The notes under the pieces: generated by a model | Told to the model about the DNA's origin: nothing | The model's input: only the letters and a program-made list of their open reading frames with translations | Databases searched by the model: none | Translations under genes and position numbers: made by a program | In this document: positions 8,003-11,063 of the stretch, one piece after another | Layout: each line of letters opens with the position of its first letter | Position numbering within the stretch: the first letter of the stretch is position 1 | Assembly (NCBI GenBank): GCA_043800975.1 | Contig: JAZDMK010000281.1 | Location: forward strand, 1 to 11,063 | Origin: JAZDMK01 sp043800975 | GTDB lineage: Bacteria > Bacteroidota > Bacteroidia > Bacteroidales > JAHJDW01 | DNA length: 11,063 bases | Direction of reading: 5' to 3'

Positions 8003-8030
8003 TCCCCCTTTATCCCCCTTCAAAGGGGGA
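8003..8030. repeat. Small C5/G5 hairpin repeat between pabA and pabB
   Basis: The plus strand has TCCCCCTT twice (8003-8010 and 8013-8020), then its reverse complement AAGGGGGA (8023-8030). The second copy and the inverted copy can form a stem of 7-8 bp with a very short loop; the first copy is an alternative partner. On the minus strand the G5 run at 8008-8004 lies seven bases before the pabA TTG and resembles a Shine-Dalgarno sequence. I recall similar TCCCCCTT/AAGGGGGA units between genes in Bacteroidota, but did not check this. Confidence 0.75.
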
Positions 8031-8043
8031 ATTAAATTTTGAA

Positions 8044-8051
8044 TATCTTCG
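8044..8051 (+). promoter_or_regulatory. Putative -10 box of pabB
   Basis: TATCTTCG differs from TAnnTTTG at one base and ends seven bases before the pabB ATG. If used, transcription would start at or almost at the start codon, giving a leaderless or nearly leaderless mRNA. It abuts the minus-strand box at 8052-8059 with no base between. No -33 element is evident. Confidence 0.35.
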
Positions 8052-8059
8052 CAAAAGTA
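8052..8059 (-). promoter_or_regulatory. Putative -10 box of pabA
   Basis: Read on the minus strand this is TACTTTTG, a full match to TAnnTTTG, 55 bases before the pabA TTG. A start here would place the whole C5/G5 hairpin repeat in the pabA leader. It is back to back with the pabB box. Confidence 0.4.
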
Positions 8060-9045
8060 TGTTTAATAATTCAATTCGCCAATTTGCTGAAAAAGCCAAC
8101 CGCATGGGTGCCATGCAAGAGCCTTTTTTCTTCTGCATTGATTTTGAAATGCAGCAGCCAGTTCTATTTTCTGCCTCAGAAATTCAGCAACAGGATGAAT
8201 GGTTTTTCAATATTAATACTACATCCAGCTATAATAAAACATCGCCCATACATTCAGGCTTCAATAAATTATCCCGTTTTCCAATTTCATTAGAAGAGTA
8301 CGAAAAGCAGTTTTTAGTTTGTCACAAACATTTGATGCATGGCAATTCCTATTTATTAAATCTGACCTGTAGGACGCAGATTGAAATGGAATGCAGCCTT
8401 CCGGAAATATTTTCACTTTCCAATGCGAAATACAATGTGCTCCACAAAAATGATTTCGTTTGCTTTTCTCCTGAGATATTTATTCAGATCAAAGACAACC
8501 GCATTCACAGCTTCCCGATGAAAGGCACGATACGCGCGGATATTCAGGATGCTGAAAAATGTATTTTAAATGATCCCAAAGAGACAGCGGAACATTATAC
8601 CATTGTAGATTTAATCAGAAACGACCTTTCGATGGTTTCTAAAAATGTACGTGTGGATCGTTTTCGATACATCGACCGTATCAATACAGTACAGGGTGAT
8701 CTGCTGCAAGTGAGCTCTGAAATCAGCGGTACACTTCCTATGGAATGGAGGAATAATATTGGCGATATACTCATTACTCTTCTGCCAGCAGGCTCTGTGA
8801 GCGGCGCACCCAAGAAAAAAACAATTGAAATTATTCAGGAAGCAGAAAAAATAAAACGAGGTTATTATTGCGGTATCGCGGGCTACTTCAATGGAAAAGA
8901 ACTTGACAGCGGCGTGATGATTCGCTTCATTGAAAAAGAAAAAGAAAATTACTTTTACAGAAGCGGTGGCGGAATTACTGTGAACAGCCAGTGTGAAACC
9001 GAGTACAACGAAATGATTGATAAAGTGTATGTCCCTTTTGTTTGA
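8059..9045 (+). CDS. pabB: Aminodeoxychorismate synthase component I PabB, short form
   Basis: Adds ammonia from PabA to chorismate, giving 4-amino-4-deoxychorismate. The 328-residue product is essentially the chorismate-binding domain alone, with only a short N-terminal segment. Classical PabB and TrpE have about 450-520 residues with an extra N-terminal domain that binds tryptophan. Visible motifs are FPMKGTIR (152-159), with K155 in the PIKGT-type position that marks PabB where TrpE-like enzymes have PIAGT, then DLIRNDL (184-190), LLPAGSVSGAPK (241-252), YCGIAGYF near 270-277, and RSGGGITVNSQCETEY (301-316) with the metal-binding glutamates. The ATG at 8059 is the first start in frame with family-like sequence. 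The 3' end overlaps pabC by 17 bp, suggesting translational coupling. It is divergent from its partner pabA. Confidence in PabB over TrpE is high because of K155 and the adjoining pabC. Confidence 0.93.
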   Translation: MFNNSIRQFAEKANRMGAMQEPFFFCIDFEMQQPVLFSASEIQQQDEWFFNINTTSSYNKTSPIHSGFNKLSRFPISLEEYEKQFLVCHKHLMHGNSYLLNLTCRTQIEMECSLPEIFSLSNAKYNVLHKNDFVCFSPEIFIQIKDNRIHSFPMKGTIRADIQDAEKCILNDPKETAEHYTIVDLIRNDLSMVSKNVRVDRFRYIDRINTVQGDLLQVSSEISGTLPMEWRNNIGDILITLLPAGSVSGAPKKKTIEIIQEAEKIKRGYYCGIAGYFNGKELDSGVMIRFIEKEKENYFYRSGGGITVNSQCETEYNEMIDKVYVPFV

Positions 9046-9625
9046 AACATTACGCATCGAAAACGGGAGCATTGCTCACGCACAGTATCATGAACAAAGG
9101 ATGATGCGTAGCCTGCATGCGCTATACGGACTCACTGAACCCTGGAGTCTGCTGCAACTCATTCCTATTCCTGTAGAATTTCAGAAAGGGATCTTTCGTT
9201 GCCGGATTACTTTTGATAGTGAAATCCGCAGTGTGGAATTCACACCCTTTATCCGAAGAACAATAAACTCTTTGCAGATCGTTCATGCGGACAACATTAA
9301 ATACGAACACAAATATTCTGATCGTTCGGTGATTGACGCATGTTTTGCACAGCGCGGTTCTGCTGATGATATTCTGATTATCAGAAATGGTTTTGTAACA
9401 GACACATCATTTTCGAATGTTATTTTTCAGGAAGGAAATACGTGGTACACACCGGAAACGTATTTATTGCGGGGCACAGCGAGAGAACGCCTTCTCAGCG
9501 AAAAGATTATTGAAAGTCGTGTTATTCGGGAGGAAGATATTTTGAAATATTCGCATGTATCACTGATCAATGTTTTGAATGAGCCGGGCGAGTTAGTAAT
9601 TCCGGTCAGCTCAATCCATTTTTGA
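9029..9625 (+). CDS. pabC: Class IV PLP aminotransferase-fold enzyme, probable 4-amino-4-deoxychorismate lyase PabC
   Basis: Probably removes pyruvate from 4-amino-4-deoxychorismate to yield p-aminobenzoate, completing the step begun by PabA and PabB. The product has 198 residues, short beside the roughly 270 of E. coli PabC. It keeps an N-terminal FETLRIENG segment (5-13), the probable PLP lysine K95 in HKYSDR (94-99, the K-x-x-N/D-R pattern), the cofactor loop TDTSFSN (124-130) and LLRGTARERLL (146-156). The ATG at 9029 gives MSLLFETLRI. A TTG at 9017 would add only four residues inside pabB and is not preferred. The 17-bp overlap with pabB implies one transcript and coupled translation. 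The family also includes branched-chain and D-amino acid aminotransferases, so the lyase assignment rests largely on the pabB neighbour. Confidence 0.85.
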   Translation: MSLLFETLRIENGSIAHAQYHEQRMMRSLHALYGLTEPWSLLQLIPIPVEFQKGIFRCRITFDSEIRSVEFTPFIRRTINSLQIVHADNIKYEHKYSDRSVIDACFAQRGSADDILIIRNGFVTDTSFSNVIFQEGNTWYTPETYLLRGTARERLLSEKIIESRVIREEDILKYSHVSLINVLNEPGELVIPVSSIHF

Positions 9626-9650
9626 ATTTTCGATTTATTCAATAAATGCG

Positions 9651-9658
9651 TAGGTTTG
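9651..9658 (+). promoter_or_regulatory. Putative -10 box of ridA
   Basis: TAGGTTTG fully matches TAnnTTTG and lies 18 bases before the ridA ATG, in the 51-bp gap after pabC. It may give ridA and the S46 peptidase their own promoter, besides read-through from pabBC. A TTTG at 9621-9624 is somewhat too far upstream to be a good -33 element. Confidence 0.4.
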
Positions 9659-9676
9659 TAAAAAATAACATAACAG

Positions 9677-10057
9677 ATGAAAAAAATTATTCATACCCAG
9701 GCTGCCCCTGTTCCACTCGGGCCATACAGTCAGGCTGTTAAAGCAGGGGATTTTCTTTTTGTATCCGGGCAGGTTGGTATTAATCCCGCAGTGGGAAAAA
9801 TTGATGCAGAAAATATTCAGGATGAAACAAAGCAGGTTTTCAAGAACATTGAAGCTATTCTGAAGGAAGCAGGAATGGAACTATCCGACATTATTAAAGC
9901 AACTATTTTTGTAACTGATCTGGGTGATTTTTCTGCAGTGAATGAGGTTTACGCAACCTTTTTTAAAAAAGATTTTCCTGCACGCGAAACTGCGCAGGCA
10001 TGCAAATTACCGGCAGGCGCAAAGCTCGAAATATCAGTTGTTGCCTTTAAATCCTAA
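9677..10057 (+). CDS. ridA: RidA family enamine/imine deaminase (YjgF/YER057c/UK114)
   Basis: Hydrolyses reactive enamine or imine intermediates such as 2-aminoacrylate, which arise from PLP enzymes and would otherwise damage other PLP enzymes; it acts in the cytoplasm as a trimer. The 126-residue product has the family's normal length. Visible marks are the N-terminal APVPLGPYSQA with Y17, FVSGQVG near 28-34, TKQVFKNIEAIL (51-62), ATIFVTDL (75-82) and the signature PARETAQACKLPAGAKLEI. In the signature R103 is the substrate-carboxylate-binding arginine of the RidA subfamily, and E118 is also conserved. The ATG at 9677 is the only sensible start. It lies 51 bp after pabC and 3 bp before the S46 peptidase gene, so it probably shares a transcript with the latter and perhaps with pabBC. 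Confidence 0.95.
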   Translation: MKKIIHTQAAPVPLGPYSQAVKAGDFLFVSGQVGINPAVGKIDAENIQDETKQVFKNIEAILKEAGMELSDIIKATIFVTDLGDFSAVNEVYATFFKKDFPARETAQACKLPAGAKLEISVVAFKS

Positions 10058-10060
10058 ACC

Positions 10061-11063
10061 ATGAAAAAAATACTATGCATTTTATTTTTGCTTTCCACGC
10101 TCACTTCCCGGGCGGATGAAGGCATGTGGATTCCTATGTTGCTTGGTCAATCAACCTATGACGACATGGTGAAAAAAGGACTGAAGCTAAGTTCTGAAGA
10201 TATTTACAATATCAATCAGGCTTCGTTGAAAGATGCGATTGTTTTGTTTGGCGGGGGTTGTACTGCGGAAGTAATTTCCGAACAGGGCCTGCTTATCACA
10301 AACCATCACTGCGGCTATGGCGAAATTCAGTCGCACAGCACCGTTGAAAAAGACTATCTTCTGAATGGATTCTGGGCCATGAGTAAAGAAGAAGAATTGC
10401 CAAATGATGATCTTACAGTTAGCTTTCTTATAAGAATGGAAGATGTGAGCAAAACGGTTCTTGAAAATGTAAAGGATGACATGAGTGAAGCGGATCGTGA
10501 TAAAGTCATTCAGGAAGCCATTAAAAAAATTGAAAAAGAAGCTGTGAAAGGAACGCATTACGAAGCTCGCGTTCGACCTTTTTATTACGGAAGTGAATAT
10601 TATCTTTTTGTAATGGAAACTTTTAGTGATGTTCGTTTGGTTGGCGCCCCTCCTACTTCCATCGGAAGCTTTGGCGGCGATACCGACAACTGGGTGTGGC
10701 CGCGTCACACAGGCGATTTCAGTATGTTCCGTATATACGCAGATAAAGATAACAAGCCGGCAAAATATTCCAAAGACAATGTTCCTTACAAACCTAAAAA
10801 ATCGCTCACCATTTCTTTAAAAGGTGTTAAGAAAGGCGACTTCACAATGGTGTATGGCTTTCCCGGACGCACACAAGAATACCTCACATCATGGGCTGTT
10901 GATTTAATTGCCAACACCGATAACCCGATCAAAGTTTCACTTCGCACAAAGCGACTTGAGATTATGGGCAGAGGAATGAACATCTCAAGAAAAGTTAAAC
11001 TTCAGTATGCATCCAAATACAATGGTGTTGCCAATGCATGGAAAAAATGGGATGGAGAAATGA
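10061..11063 (+). CDS. S46 family dipeptidyl-peptidase (DPP7/DPP11-like), 3' end cut by the window edge
   Basis: An exported serine dipeptidyl-peptidase that cuts dipeptides from the N-terminus of oligopeptides, typically in the periplasm of Bacteroidota. The frame is open for 334 codons from the ATG at 10061 to the edge; family members have about 700-730 residues, so roughly half is seen. Residues 1-18 are a signal peptide (MKKILCILFLLSTLTSRA), followed by DEGMWIP, the usual mature start of S46 proteins. The catalytic histidine lies in TNHHCGYG (H82/H83) and the catalytic aspartate in GGDTDNWVWPRHTGDFSMFRIY (D207/D209). The serine (GNSGSP-type motif) and the residue separating DPP7 from DPP11 specificity lie beyond the window, so the substrate type cannot be told. 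It follows ridA by 3 bp, which suggests cotranscription, though no metabolic link is evident. Confidence 0.93.
   Translation, partial: MKKILCILFLLSTLTSRADEGMWIPMLLGQSTYDDMVKKGLKLSSEDIYNINQASLKDAIVLFGGGCTAEVISEQGLLITNHHCGYGEIQSHSTVEKDYLLNGFWAMSKEEELPNDDLTVSFLIRMEDVSKTVLENVKDDMSEADRDKVIQEAIKKIEKEAVKGTHYEARVRPFYYGSEYYLFVMETFSDVRLVGAPPTSIGSFGGDTDNWVWPRHTGDFSMFRIYADKDNKPAKYSKDNVPYKPKKSLTISLKGVKKGDFTMVYGFPGRTQEYLTSWAVDLIANTDNPIKVSLRTKRLEIMGRGMNISRKVKLQYASKYNGVANAWKKWDGEM

Noticed and set aside
8611..9072. Minus-strand open frame of 153 codons over pabB
   Set aside because: Antisense shadow of the conserved PabB catalytic region.
9633..9647. Palindrome ATTTATT-C-AATAAAT between pabC and ridA
   Set aside because: It is short and all A/T around one base, expected by chance in AT-rich gaps; it has too little GC for a terminator, and I have no evidence that it is an operator.
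10187..10708. Minus-strand open frame of 173 codons
   Set aside because: It is antisense to the S46 peptidase, whose catalytic motifs lie in the same stretch; the product is of low complexity and unlike any family I know.

Overview
The window looks like chromosomal DNA of a member of the Bacteroidota. The grounds are a T9SS type A C-terminal sorting domain on a large exported protein, an S46-family dipeptidyl-peptidase, Bacteroidota-type -10 boxes (TAnnTTTG) ahead of several genes, little use of Shine-Dalgarno sequences, and AT-rich intergenic DNA with short low-complexity repeats. I cannot name the genus. No rRNA, tRNA, CRISPR array or transposase is visible.

Layout. Positions 1-2959 (minus strand) hold the first 986 codons of metH, cobalamin-dependent methionine synthase, which runs off the left edge. 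Divergent from it, 3056-4012 (plus) is metF, methylenetetrahydrofolate reductase. Their -10-like boxes face each other two bases apart. After a 159-bp gap comes a 1044-residue secreted protein (4172-7306, plus). It has a signal peptide, ten fibronectin-III-like repeats of 93-94 residues (repeats 2-6 nearly identical) and a T9SS sorting domain. It ends at a low-complexity stretch and a rho-independent terminator that touches the 3' end of the convergent pabA (7427-7996, minus). pabA starts at a TTG just behind a C5/G5 hairpin repeat. Across that repeat, pabB (8059-9045, plus) diverges and overlaps pabC (9029-9625). ridA (9677-10057) follows after 51 bp, and 3 bp later an S46 peptidase (10061 to the right edge, truncated) begins.

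How the genes fit together. PabA, PabB and PabC convert chorismate to p-aminobenzoate, the folate precursor. MetF makes 5-methyl-tetrahydrofolate, and MetH uses it to methylate homocysteine. Five of the eight genes therefore belong to one folate/methionine line, with the surface-protein gene lying between its two halves. RidA plausibly supports PLP enzymes such as PabC. The S46 peptidase is a periplasmic peptide-degrading enzyme that probably only shares the transcript.

I see no clear undescribed defence or mobile system. The most unusual points are the mosaic structure and strong protein-level conservation of the 282-bp repeat array with one cysteine per unit, the two face-to-face divergent promoters, the repeat-borne hairpin at the pabA start, and three different small intergenic repeat families within 5 kb.
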